From the NCBI GenBank assembly GCA_021815405.1, contig JAKAGV010000023.1:1-46414 (forward strand): a stretch of 46,414 nt of DNA, read 5' to 3'. How positions within the stretch are numbered: position 1 is the first letter of the stretch; each line of letters starts with the position of its first letter. The stretch is from Bacteroidota bacterium. Its GTDB lineage: Bacteria > Bacteroidota > Ignavibacteria > Ignavibacteriales > Ignavibacteriaceae. The position numbers were made by a program, and so were the translations under genes. Shown piece by piece: positions 17,417-25,848 of this stretch. The notes beneath the pieces were generated by a model, which worked only from the letters and a program-made list of their open reading frames with translations, was not told the origin of the DNA and did not search any database.

Positions 17417-19276
17417 CTATAAATAATATCTCTGCTTCTTTTTATTTTGAAGATAAGTCAGGTACGCTTCCTTCACCGAATCCATCTCCGAAACTTCAGC
17501 GACGGCAACTTCCCACCAAGAATATCCCTCGATTCCTTTTTCCAAATCTGTTTCAATATAGATGACAGTTGTCTTCTCCGATTTCTTTGCTTCTTCAAGA
17601 GCTTTCTTAAAAGATGAGATATCGTCTGCTTCAATTACATTTGCGCCGAGGCTGCGTGCGTTTGCTGCGAAATCTACGGGAAGAACTCCTCCGTCAAGCT
17701 CTCCACTTTGGTCGTTCCTGAATCTGTATTTTGTTCCGAACCTCTGGCTTCCTAAAGATTCCGAAAGAGAGCCAATGCTTTTAAATCCGTTGTTGTTCAG
17801 AAGTATAATGGTCATTTTTATACCTTCCTGAACAGCAGTGATTATCTCGTGGTTGTTCATCAGATAATTGCCGTCTCCGACCATTACATAAATCTCGCGG
17901 TCGGGATAAGCCATTTTAGCACCTAGCCCGGCAGCTATTTCATATCCCATAGTTGAGTATCCGTACTCAAGATGAAATCCTTTAGAATCCTGCGTACGCC
18001 ATAGTTTGTGAAGATCACCGGGCAAGCTTCCTGCTGCACAAAGTACAACATCTTTAGCTCCTGAAAAATCATTTACTGCACCTACAACCTCTGCCTGACT
18101 AACCGGAATCTGTTTTGTCTCCTTATAATATTCAGATACTTTTTTATCCCATAATTTGTTGAAGTCGATCGCTTTTTGCCGCCAGCTTTCATTATCTTTA
18201 ACACCTTTCAGATAAAGGAGAATTTCTTCCAGAGTAACTTTAGCATCTCCAACTACCGGCAATGCAGAATGTTTGAAAGCATCAAAATCAGCAACATTAA
18301 TGTTTATGAATTTCACTTCCGGATTTTGGAATGCTGTTTTAGATGCAGTTGTAAAATCTGTGTAACGTGTTCCTATTCCAATTATCAAATCAGCTTCTTC
18401 AGCCATGGCGGCAGCGCCTTCTGTTCCGGTAGCGCCGATTGCACCGAGGTTTTCCTGTTTGTTATATGGAACGGCTCCTTTTCCAGCAAATGTCTCCGCA
18501 ACCGGAATACCGGTAATTTCAATAAATTTATTTAGAATTTCTTCTGCGCCGCTGTAAATTGTTCCGCCGCCGGAAATAATTAAAGGTTTCTTACTTCGCT
18601 TAATCCACTCGATTGCTTTTAAAAGAATTTCTTTATCCGGTCTTTGTCTTTGTATTTTCCAAATTCTTTTTCTGAATAACTCTTCGGGAAAATCAAAAGC
18701 TTCTGCCTGAACATCTTGAGGAATGGAAAGAACAACAGCGCCTGTATCAGCCGGTGAAGTCAACACCCTCATAACTTCCGGTAACGAAGTAATTAATTGT
18801 TCTGCGCGGTTGATTCTGTCCCAGTATTTTGCAACAGGCTTAAAGCAATCGTTCACCGAAATGTCTTGGGTCGTGTCTCTTTCCAATTGTTGAAGTACAG
18901 GTGCGACATTTCTTCTCGCAAAAATATCTCCCGGTATCAGCAGCACCGGCAGACGGTTAATCGTTGCCGCCGCGACTCCTGTAATCATATTTGTTGCCCC
19001 AGGTCCGATTGAAGATGTACAAATAAATGTACTCAATCTATTTTTCATCTTAGCATAAGCTGCCGCAGTATGAACCATCGATTGTTCATTACGTGTTTGA
19101 TAATACCTGAAATCTTTATTTTGCTGAAGTGCCTGTCCGATTCCAGCAACATTGCCGTGCCCGAAAATTCCAAAGCATCCTGCAAAGAAAGGGTTTTCAA
19201 TTCCGTCGCGTTCAACATATTGGTTCTTTAAAAATTTTATTGCAGCTTGTGCAACAGTTAATCTAATAGTCTCCAC
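17417..19276 (-). CDS. iolD: 3D-(3,5/4)-trihydroxycyclohexane-1,2-dione acylhydrolase
   Basis: Thiamine-diphosphate-dependent ring-opening enzyme that hydrolyses the cyclic diketone to 5-deoxy-glucuronate. Of its 619 residues, Glu64 in TRNEQSMVHTA is the conserved cofactor-activating glutamate, and GDGNYLMNNHE in the C-terminal third is the ThDP/Mg2+ motif. The three-domain layout of acetolactate-synthase-like enzymes is complete. It starts at GTG (19276) with a textbook AAAGGAGG upstream, located inside the 3' end of iolC. The iolC stop is immediately adjacent, so the two genes are tightly coupled. Other ThDP enzymes are shorter and have a different N-terminus, so identity is secure. Confidence 0.94.
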   Translation of the reverse strand: METIRLTVAQAAIKFLKNQYVERDGIENPFFAGCFGIFGHGNVAGIGQALQQNKDFRYYQTRNEQSMVHTAAAYAKMKNRLSTFICTSSIGPGATNMITGVAAATINRLPVLLIPGDIFARRNVAPVLQQLERDTTQDISVNDCFKPVAKYWDRINRAEQLITSLPEVMRVLTSPADTGAVVLSIPQDVQAEAFDFPEELFRKRIWKIQRQRPDKEILLKAIEWIKRSKKPLIISGGGTIYSGAEEILNKFIEITGIPVAETFAGKGAVPYNKQENLGAIGATGTEGAAAMAEEADLIIGIGTRYTDFTTASKTAFQNPEVKFININVADFDAFKHSALPVVGDAKVTLEEILLYLKGVKDNESWRQKAIDFNKLWDKKVSEYYKETKQIPVSQAEVVGAVNDFSGAKDVVLCAAGSLPGDLHKLWRTQDSKGFHLEYGYSTMGYEIAAGLGAKMAYPDREIYVMVGDGNYLMNNHEIITAVQEGIKMTIILLNNNGFKSIGSLSESLGSQRFGTKYRFRNDQSGELDGGVLPVDFAANARSLGANVIEADDISSFKKALEEAKKSEKTTVIYIETDLEKGIEGYSWWEVAVAEVSEMDSVKEAYLTYLQNKKKQRYYL

Positions 19277-20284
19277 CTAAAATCCTCCTTTCGATTTGAT
19301 AAAGTTCATGACTTCATGTAAAGTAGGATTGAAGTTTGCACATCCATGCTTGGTGACTAATATAGCTCCGCAAGCATTTGCCATACGGCATGCTTTATAC
19401 CAACCCCAGCCATTTAAATATCCGTAAATAAATCCTGCCGCAAATGCGTCACCAGCGCCCAAGATATTTACAACTTCAACCGGAAAGCCAGGGACTTTAA
19501 TGATTGTTCCATCCTTCAGAAAAACCGATGAACCTTTTTCTCCGCGCTTCACAATTAAAGCTTCAACTCCAGTCTTCAGAATTGCCTTTATAGATTCATC
19601 TACATTGCCGGAAATTTCCGGAGCTGAAATCTGCTGGTTCTTAATTTTGATTTGAGAAGGATCTTTTAACATTGTGGCTAAAATTTCCTCTTCGGTACCG
19701 ATAGCCATTTTGCAGTAATTTAGAAATGCACGAGCCGTCACTCCGTAAGCCCGAGGATCATGCCATTGGTCTGCTCTGAAGTCCAGATCAACTAGAACAG
19801 GAATATTATTTTCGACAGCTCTCTCAGCCGCATAGAAAGCTGCTGAGCGTGATGGTTCCACATTAAGTGCAGTAGCAGAAAATTCAATCATTCTCGAATT
19901 AGCAATGTCCGCGTTCATTACATCGTCAATATTTATTTTTGAATCGGCACAGTTGTCCCGGTAATAAACCAGAGGGAAATTATCGGGAGGTTCAATTCCA
20001 AGAATTACTGCACTGGTACGTGCATTATCCTTTATAGGAATAAAAGCTGTCCCAACGCCTTCTTTCTTTAAGAAATTCAATAAAAATTTTCCCACCATAT
20101 CGTTTCCAACGGCTGTTAACAGCGCTGAGTTCAAACCCAGCCGCTTAGCTCCAACAGCTATGTTTAGAGGCGAGCCTCCAACAAATGCACCGAATTCTTT
20201 TATCTCGACAAACGGACTGCCAATATTGTTGCTGTATAAATCAATTGAAGAACGACCATAAGTTATTACATCATATTTTTTCAT
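19277..20284 (-). CDS. iolC: 5-dehydro-2-deoxygluconokinase
   Basis: Phosphorylates 2-deoxy-5-keto-gluconate with ATP. This PfkB/ribokinase-family protein has 335 residues, with the N-terminal glycine motif FVGGSPLNIAVGAKRLG (about 34-50) and the catalytic PfkB signature NILGAGDAFAAGF with the base Asp279. Unlike some Proteobacterial IolC proteins it is not fused to a C-terminal aldolase-like domain; the aldolase is the separate iolJ gene nearby. It overlaps the end of iolB by 14 bp and abuts iolD with no gap, which marks a coupled operon. The pathway context decides the assignment over fructokinase or KDG kinase. Confidence 0.9.
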   Translation of the reverse strand: MKKYDVITYGRSSIDLYSNNIGSPFVEIKEFGAFVGGSPLNIAVGAKRLGLNSALLTAVGNDMVGKFLLNFLKKEGVGTAFIPIKDNARTSAVILGIEPPDNFPLVYYRDNCADSKINIDDVMNADIANSRMIEFSATALNVEPSRSAAFYAAERAVENNIPVLVDLDFRADQWHDPRAYGVTARAFLNYCKMAIGTEEEILATMLKDPSQIKIKNQQISAPEISGNVDESIKAILKTGVEALIVKRGEKGSSVFLKDGTIIKVPGFPVEVVNILGAGDAFAAGFIYGYLNGWGWYKACRMANACGAILVTKHGCANFNPTLHEVMNFIKSKGGF

Positions 20285-21182
20285 TTTTAATTCTCATATT
20301 CATTTCCATGGTTACAAGCGGAAGGCGTTCGTCCATTTTCTTCCATGTTCCATAAATCCATTTATGGTCGGGGTCGTCGCTATTAGCAAGTGACTGATCA
20401 CTTCCAGCTAAAAAGTTTAAATAATAAGTGTTGTATCCGTGCCCTGCAGAAACCGGATGATAACCTTTTGGAATCATTACCACATCATCATTATGCGGCT
20501 CTGCAATTTCATTCAGGCTTCTATCATCGCTATAAATTTTTTGGAGTGCGAATCCCTGTGGCTTATCGAATTTGTAAAAATAAATTTCCTCCAGTTTAGC
20601 TTCGATTAGCTTTCCAACATTGTCAAATTTGCGTTCATCATGCTTATGTGCAGGAAAAGAGCTCCAGTTTCCAGACGGAGTATAAACTTCAACACACACT
20701 AATTTATTACATGCAGAGCCGGGCGGCAGAATTGAATTAATTTGCCGTGAAGCATTATCGCCTCCGCGAAATTCGATTCCATAATTTTGAACATTTTCCG
20801 GAGTAATGAAATATCCTTTAAATTGTTCACTACCTTTTGTGTAGCCAAAAGCAATATCAAGTGATTCGCTTCCTGCAGCCAATGTAAATTCTGTATGAGG
20901 CGGCAAATAAGCTGCGTGAGGCATTCCGCTAAAAACATCTTTTCTTGAGTTCTCAGTTTCCCATTCGCCCCACTTCGATGAAATTGTAAACTTACCGCCT
21001 AAAAGTACAATACAAAGCTCATTTTCTTTTGTATCCAAATTCCACTTCTCTCCTCGGGACATTTTCTTAGCACCGAAGTTAAGATGTACCCAACCTGCTT
21101 CATTTGCACAAATATTTTGATATATGCCTGATTCTTTAACTTCAGGGCGAATTAACAATTTACATTTAGAATCGCGTTTCAT
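20271..21182 (-). CDS. iolB: 5-deoxy-glucuronate isomerase
   Basis: Isomerises 5-deoxy-D-glucuronate to 2-deoxy-5-keto-gluconate. The 303-residue protein has two cupin halves. The metal site is recognisable in SSFPAHKHDERKFDN (His179, His181 and a following Glu), with YFYKFDKPQGFALQ and VMIPKGYHPVSAGHGY as further IolB landmarks. The ATG at 21182 overlaps the iolJ stop in an ATGA arrangement, so translation is probably coupled. The closest alternative, KduI (a uronate isomerase of the same superfamily), has a different sequence around the metal site and is not expected inside an iol block. Confidence 0.93.
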   Translation of the reverse strand: MKRDSKCKLLIRPEVKESGIYQNICANEAGWVHLNFGAKKMSRGEKWNLDTKENELCIVLLGGKFTISSKWGEWETENSRKDVFSGMPHAAYLPPHTEFTLAAGSESLDIAFGYTKGSEQFKGYFITPENVQNYGIEFRGGDNASRQINSILPPGSACNKLVCVEVYTPSGNWSSFPAHKHDERKFDNVGKLIEAKLEEIYFYKFDKPQGFALQKIYSDDRSLNEIAEPHNDDVVMIPKGYHPVSAGHGYNTYYLNFLAGSDQSLANSDDPDHKWIYGTWKKMDERLPLVTMEMNMRIKNEKI

Positions 21183-22102
21183 TTCTTACTCACAACTAAC
21201 GATTGGCATTTATGCTTTACAAATAATTTTAACTCTTCAATATATTTTTCCCCCGGAATAACTAAATCGAATAATTCGGGTGAATTCATAAAAAACTCTC
21301 GGTGCACTCTCGTCCAGATGAGCCGTAAATCGGTGGCAATATTTATTTTAGTTACTCCAAGTTGAATAGCATTTAATAATTCATCGTAAGCAATTCCTTT
21401 GGCATCGGATCTAATTTTGCCGCCTGCATTATTTATTCTCTGAATTTCTTCATCCGGAACAGAAGATGCACCGTGGAGAACTAATGGAAACTCCGGTAAG
21501 AAAATTTGAATTCGTTTTAGAATTTCAAAATTCAAACCTGTGCTTCCCTTAAACTTATAAGCCCCATGGCTTGTACCTGCAGCAATTGCCAAACTGTCGC
21601 AGCCGGTTCTCTCGACAAATTCAACTGCTTGATCAGGATCAGTATATTTTGCTTTCCTGGAATCAATATCGATTTCATCTTCCACTCCACTTAATACACC
21701 AAGTTCGGCTTCAACAGAAATACCTTTATCGTGAGCTCGTTTCACTATTTCAGTAGTTATAGTTATGTTATTTTCAAAATTTTCATGCGATGCATCAATC
21801 ATAACAGAATTATAGAAATCTGATTCAATAGCACGTTTGCAATGCTCAGTATTTCCGTGGTCTAAGTGAACCGAAAAATTTACCTCTCCATAAATTTCTT
21901 CTGCGGCAGTAATCATTCCTTTAAGAAATTCCACACCAATATAGTTTCTAGCTACCGGTGTAATCTGAACTATTACTGGGACGTTAGCTTCCGAAGCTCC
22001 TTTGAATACACCATGAATTTGTTCAGCATTAAATATATTGAATGCAGCTATTCCGTATTTTGTGTAAGCTTGGTTTAATATGTCTTGGGTCTTTAATCTC
22101 AA
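21179..22102 (-). CDS. iolJ: 6-phospho-5-dehydro-2-deoxy-D-gluconate aldolase (class II)
   Basis: Cleaves the phosphorylated product of IolC to dihydroxyacetone phosphate and malonate semialdehyde. The class II zinc aldolase has 307 residues. Asp81/His82 lie in FSVHLDHGNTEHCK, Glu residues in VEAELGVLSG, and a phosphate-binding stretch HGASSVPDEEI is followed by GVTKINIATDLR. It closely resembles fructose-1,6-bisphosphate aldolase, and only the location identifies it as IolJ. The start is a TTG at 22102 that overlaps the TGA of the upstream GH92 gene by 4 bp. This is a direct translational link between a mannosidase and the inositol genes. Confidence 0.85.
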   Translation of the reverse strand: MRLKTQDILNQAYTKYGIAAFNIFNAEQIHGVFKGASEANVPVIVQITPVARNYIGVEFLKGMITAAEEIYGEVNFSVHLDHGNTEHCKRAIESDFYNSVMIDASHENFENNITITTEIVKRAHDKGISVEAELGVLSGVEDEIDIDSRKAKYTDPDQAVEFVERTGCDSLAIAAGTSHGAYKFKGSTGLNFEILKRIQIFLPEFPLVLHGASSVPDEEIQRINNAGGKIRSDAKGIAYDELLNAIQLGVTKINIATDLRLIWTRVHREFFMNSPELFDLVIPGEKYIEELKLFVKHKCQSLVVSKK

Positions 22103-24351
22103 AGTTCTTTTCTCAATTTGAATTCTAAAGTCCCTCCGCTCATAAGTTGCGAGTATTTAATCTGAAAATTCTTAATCGGCTTTCCGTTAAAATAAATTGC
22201 ATTGACAAACTTTTTACCGTCTATTAAACCGTCGGCTTTAATAATTAATTTCTTTCCGTTCATCAGATTCAAAATTATTTTTTCAAATGCCGGAGTTGTT
22301 AAAACATATTCCTGTTTTGAAGGACAAACGGAATATAAACCCATAGATGCCAAAACATACCATGCTGATATTTGCCCTGCATCATCGTTTCCGCTTAAAC
22401 CTCCAGGACTGTCGTTGTATTCTTCTTTTAAAATTTGCTTAACAATTTTCTGAGTCTTCCACGGCTCACCGGAATATAAATATAGGAAAGGTACTTCCTG
22501 ATCGGGTTCGTTGCCATGCCAGTATTGACCACAAGCAAAAAACTCATCCAGGTTGTTATTAAACTTTTCTTTCCCTCCCATCAGTTTAATCAATCCTTCA
22601 ACATCCTGAGGCACATACCAGGTGTATTGCCATGGTGTCCCTTCAGTTATATAAGGCATACGCTTAGTTTTTATAAAATTCTTAGTAAAGGTACCGTTGG
22701 AAAATCTTCCACACACGCAATCAACCTTCTTGTCAAATACATTCTTATAATTTTGGGAGCGGGCAAGAAAATAATTATAGTCTTTCATCTTTCCCATTTT
22801 CTTAGCAATCTGACTTAAGGCAAAATCATCATAAGCATATTCAAGTGTTCGCGAAACTTGTTCTCCTTGATGAAAAGATTCTTTAACGCTGTCATCCAAT
22901 GGAATGTAACCGTACTTCATATAAGATTTAAGCGCTCTAACTCCTTTGCCGTTCAAATAATTTTTATAATTCTTAGGTTCTTGTGTCGCATTCTTTTTCA
23001 GATATTGATATTGCTTTTCGTTTAGATTGATTATGCCTTTTACATATGCATCCGCAATAGCCGAGATTGCATGATCACCAATCATCTCTGAAGTATAACT
23101 GTTCCAACAAGGATAAATAGGCAGCCAACCGCCTTGCTCTGCCATCAAGAGAAGCGAATTCACCATATCCGCGTTATATTTTGGAATCAGCAAATTGAAT
23201 AATGGATGCAATGCCCTGTAAGTATCCCACATTGAAAAATCGCAGTAATAATTTTGTTTGCCGGAGTTGCAAACAGAATCACCCCCATCAAAGCTGGGGT
23301 ATGAACCATCGCAGTCATTATAAATTCTCGGTTGAAGAAAACTATGATATAATGCAGTATAAAAAACTATTTTATTTTGTTCTGGACATCCTTCAACTTT
23401 AGCTTTAGAAAGCATTGTGTTCCATACTTTTTTTAATTTCTCTTTTGCAGAATCAAAATTCAATCCTTTTGTTTCGTCTTCAAGATTTTTCCTTGCTTCA
23501 TCAATGCTTGTAAAAGATGTCCCCGCTTTTACAACTATGGTTTTTTCTTTCTGCAGATGAAAAGCAACAAACACTCCAATATTCTTTTCTTTAGAAATTT
23601 CTTTCTTGCCATTATAAAAAGTAGAATCATGATAGACACCATACGAGGTAAAGGGCTGACTGAACTTTGCTACAAAGTAGCCGCAAAATCCGGCTTTATG
23701 TCCCCAGCCCTGATAAATTCTATGCACAGGATTAAAACCAATAATTTCATTTTTATCAGGAATAATTTTTATAAAGCCATCGCCATAATTACTGTTTGGT
23801 TCAACAACAATAAAACCTTTGTCAGCATCATTAAAATTAAATTTTAATAATCCGCACCGGGTAGTCGAAGTAAGCTCAGCGATAACGTTGTAATCTTTCA
23901 AATAAACTTTATAGAAATATGGAGAAGAGAATTCTTCTTTATGCGAAAAGTGAGAACCGCGTTTTTCAGGAAGACAATTAAGCTTTCCGGTTTCAGGCAT
24001 TAAAGTAAAGCTGCCGTAATCCTGGGTGCATGAGCCGCTAAGCCAATGAGATCCCCTAAATCCGGTTATAAGTGTGTCGGAATAATAATAAGGAGCCACA
24101 CATTTAGCTTCTGTATTTCTTGTTTGAGGTGTCCAGTTTGTCATTCCGAAAGGCGTGGTAACTTCCGGAATTACCTGAGCATTATTTTCAGTACCCGAAC
24201 CATGTTTCAACGAACTTATTGTAGTAGAAGCAGCGGTTCCAATTATGGGATTAACATAGTTTACTAATTCTTTATTATCTACCGACTGACGCGCAGCAAT
24301 AAAAATAATCATTACGAGAAGACTTAGTAAAACAAAATATTTTTTCTTCAT
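22099..24351 (-). CDS. GH92 family exo-alpha-mannosidase (second of two), exported
   Basis: Second GH92 enzyme, 750 residues, only distantly similar to the first. A signal peptide (about 2-20) is followed by YVNPIIGTAASTTISS and PFGMTNWTPQTR. The active-site region is canonical: TEGTPWQYTWYVPQDVEGL supplies the catalytic acid and GNDDAGQISAWYVLASMGLY the base pair, with GNEPDQEVPFLY between. It is therefore more likely than the first copy to be a standard alpha-mannosidase. It is the first gene of the 16-gene run, 123 bp after the LacI regulator, and its stop codon overlaps the iolJ start. This implies that its substrate is linked to inositol supply. Confidence 0.91.
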   Translation of the reverse strand: MKKKYFVLLSLLVMIIFIAARQSVDNKELVNYVNPIIGTAASTTISSLKHGSGTENNAQVIPEVTTPFGMTNWTPQTRNTEAKCVAPYYYSDTLITGFRGSHWLSGSCTQDYGSFTLMPETGKLNCLPEKRGSHFSHKEEFSSPYFYKVYLKDYNVIAELTSTTRCGLLKFNFNDADKGFIVVEPNSNYGDGFIKIIPDKNEIIGFNPVHRIYQGWGHKAGFCGYFVAKFSQPFTSYGVYHDSTFYNGKKEISKEKNIGVFVAFHLQKEKTIVVKAGTSFTSIDEARKNLEDETKGLNFDSAKEKLKKVWNTMLSKAKVEGCPEQNKIVFYTALYHSFLQPRIYNDCDGSYPSFDGGDSVCNSGKQNYYCDFSMWDTYRALHPLFNLLIPKYNADMVNSLLLMAEQGGWLPIYPCWNSYTSEMIGDHAISAIADAYVKGIINLNEKQYQYLKKNATQEPKNYKNYLNGKGVRALKSYMKYGYIPLDDSVKESFHQGEQVSRTLEYAYDDFALSQIAKKMGKMKDYNYFLARSQNYKNVFDKKVDCVCGRFSNGTFTKNFIKTKRMPYITEGTPWQYTWYVPQDVEGLIKLMGGKEKFNNNLDEFFACGQYWHGNEPDQEVPFLYLYSGEPWKTQKIVKQILKEEYNDSPGGLSGNDDAGQISAWYVLASMGLYSVCPSKQEYVLTTPAFEKIILNLMNGKKLIIKADGLIDGKKFVNAIYFNGKPIKNFQIKYSQLMSGGTLEFKLRKEL

Positions 24352-24474
24352 ATATTAATTTCAACTTATGGAATTGAGAGCATTCACTTAATAAATCATG
24401 TTGAAATTTCCTTTTTGAATTGGAAACCGCAATAAATTTTTTCATTAAATAAATTTGCTTTAACTTTGTTTTCT

Positions 24475-25491
24475 TTAAGAATTTTGGGATACTGAATTCC
24501 TCTCAATTATTTTATGTTCTAATATTACTTTTTCAACTAGCGGAGATGAAGAATTGTTGATCTGTTTGATCAATAAGTTGGCTGCAGTTTTGCCTATTTC
24601 ATAAGCAGGCATTTGAATTGTTGTTAATGGAATTTTCACATATTTTCCAAAATCAATATTGTCGAATCCCATAACAGATACGCTGTTCGGAACATCTATT
24701 CCTAATTCTGTAAGAGCATTAATTAATCCAATAGCTACAAGATCGTTATAACAAAAAACGGCAGTAGGAAGCTCAATATTTTTTGAAAATAATTCTTTCC
24801 CTGCTTCATACCCGTTTGGGGTATACGGTTCAACAGGGACAATATAATTTTTATCAATTTGAAGACTGTTGTCAATGAGTGCTTGCTTATAGCCTTCCAG
24901 TCTTCTTTGACCATGACCCGAATGAACCGGACCTGCAAAGTGAGCAATTCTTTTATGCCCATGATTAATTAAATATGTCACAGCATCGTACGCCGCCTTT
25001 ATATGGTCAATATCAACAACATTGGTAGAATAATTAGTAATTATTCCAAGAACCACCACCGGGTAATTGTCATTAAGTAAATTGTGAAGATAAGTAAAAT
25101 CGGATTCTTCGCTCTGGAGTGGAGAAATAATTACTCCATCAACTCTCTTGCTTACCAAAGTTTTGATTATCTCAGTCTCTTTTTCAGTAGATAATTCGGA
25201 GCTTCCTAACAACACAGAGTATCCAAGATTCGAGCACTCATCATATACTCCTCGCATTAATTTTGCAAAGTAAGGATTATCAATTTCTTTTATAATAAGA
25301 CCTATACTTTTAGTTTCCCTTATTGCTAAAGATTGGGCAATCTGACTTGGATTATAATTATATTTTTCAATTATTGCCAGCACTTTTGAACGGGTCTTTT
25401 CCGAAACACCGGATTTGTTGTTAAGAACAATAGACACAGCAGATTTGGAAACATTAGCAAGTTTAGCAATATCTGAAATTGTCATTCTCAT
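24475..25491 (-). CDS. LacI-family transcriptional repressor
   Basis: DNA-binding regulator of 338 residues. The N-terminal helix-turn-helix (MTISDIAKLANVSKSAVSIVLN, in part, residues 3-22) and hinge helix (NPSQIAQSLA, about 52-61) are standard. A periplasmic-binding-protein-like sensor domain (about 62-330) follows, containing VDGVIISPL, IAHFAGPVHSGHGQRRLEGY and SVMGFDNIDFGKY. A near-perfect LacI-type palindrome lies 60 bp before its start, and related sites precede the TonB receptor and the GH51 operon. Autoregulation and control of the whole cluster are therefore likely. The effector is unknown; a monosaccharide or inositol derivative is plausible. Confidence 0.92.
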   Translation of the reverse strand: MRMTISDIAKLANVSKSAVSIVLNNKSGVSEKTRSKVLAIIEKYNYNPSQIAQSLAIRETKSIGLIIKEIDNPYFAKLMRGVYDECSNLGYSVLLGSSELSTEKETEIIKTLVSKRVDGVIISPLQSEESDFTYLHNLLNDNYPVVVLGIITNYSTNVVDIDHIKAAYDAVTYLINHGHKRIAHFAGPVHSGHGQRRLEGYKQALIDNSLQIDKNYIVPVEPYTPNGYEAGKELFSKNIELPTAVFCYNDLVAIGLINALTELGIDVPNSVSVMGFDNIDFGKYVKIPLTTIQMPAYEIGKTAANLLIKQINNSSSPLVEKVILEHKIIERNSVSQNS

Positions 25492-25550
25492 ATTATAACC
25501 AGATTATTTGTAAGTAACTTTTTCATTTTAACATTTATACAACAAAATTA

Positions 25551-25564
25551 CTAAACCGATTTAG
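25551..25564. promoter_or_regulatory. LacI-type operator upstream of the lacI gene
   Basis: CTAAACCGATTTAG, extended to an 18-bp near-palindrome at 25549-25566 (TACTAAACC / GATTTAGTA, one mismatch) centred on CG, the usual centre of LacI-family operators. It lies 60 bp before the regulator's start codon. Confidence 0.75.
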
Positions 25565-25791
25565 TAAATCCAATTTTACGATGTAATTTATTGATATTCT
25601 CATTTATATGGTACTATAATTCTTTATTTACTAAACAATTAAACTCAGAAAATCCTTATATGAATTTATAACTTCAATATATTTAACTCTATTTATCAAC
25701 ATAATTTTCAATACTTTTTCAATATTGCAATTGTTTAATTACTTGTCCATTTTTTTTATTATCTCATTGATTTATTATCTCAAAAATAAAA

Positions 25792-25838
25792 CCTGCTTTC
25801 GCTGAATTACACAAGCGTCTGTAAATCGCGAAAGCAGG
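25792..25838 (-). terminator. Rho-independent terminator of the TonB receptor/beta-helix operon
   Basis: Perfect 11-bp arms CCTGCTTTCGC (25792-25802) and GCGAAAGCAGG (25828-25838) flank a 25-nt loop, starting 10 bp after the beta-helix stop. On the minus strand the hairpin is followed by a T-rich stretch (TTTTATTTTTGAG), as expected for termination. Confidence 0.75.
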
Positions 25839-25848
25839 CAGAAAGGAG

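Larger units (their letters stand above)
25492..25848 (-). promoter_or_regulatory. 357-bp intergenic region: lacI promoter side and end of the beta-helix/TonB operon
   Basis: No gene seen. Very AT-rich. It holds the LacI-type operator (25551-25564), a half-site CTAAACAATTAAAC at 25631-25644 that is 80 bp away from it, and the terminator hairpin at 25792-25838. Promoter boxes could not be assigned with confidence. Confidence 0.5.

Noticed and set aside
21179-22102. Calling the aldolase a glycolytic fructose-bisphosphate aldolase
   Set aside because: The fold is the same, but coupling to iolB and the lack of any other aldolase in the iol block favour IolJ.
25631-25644. CTAAACAATTAAAC as a second full operator of the lacI gene
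   Set aside because: Only the left half matches and the central CG is missing. It is kept as a half-site whose spacing is suggestive, not as a supported operator.
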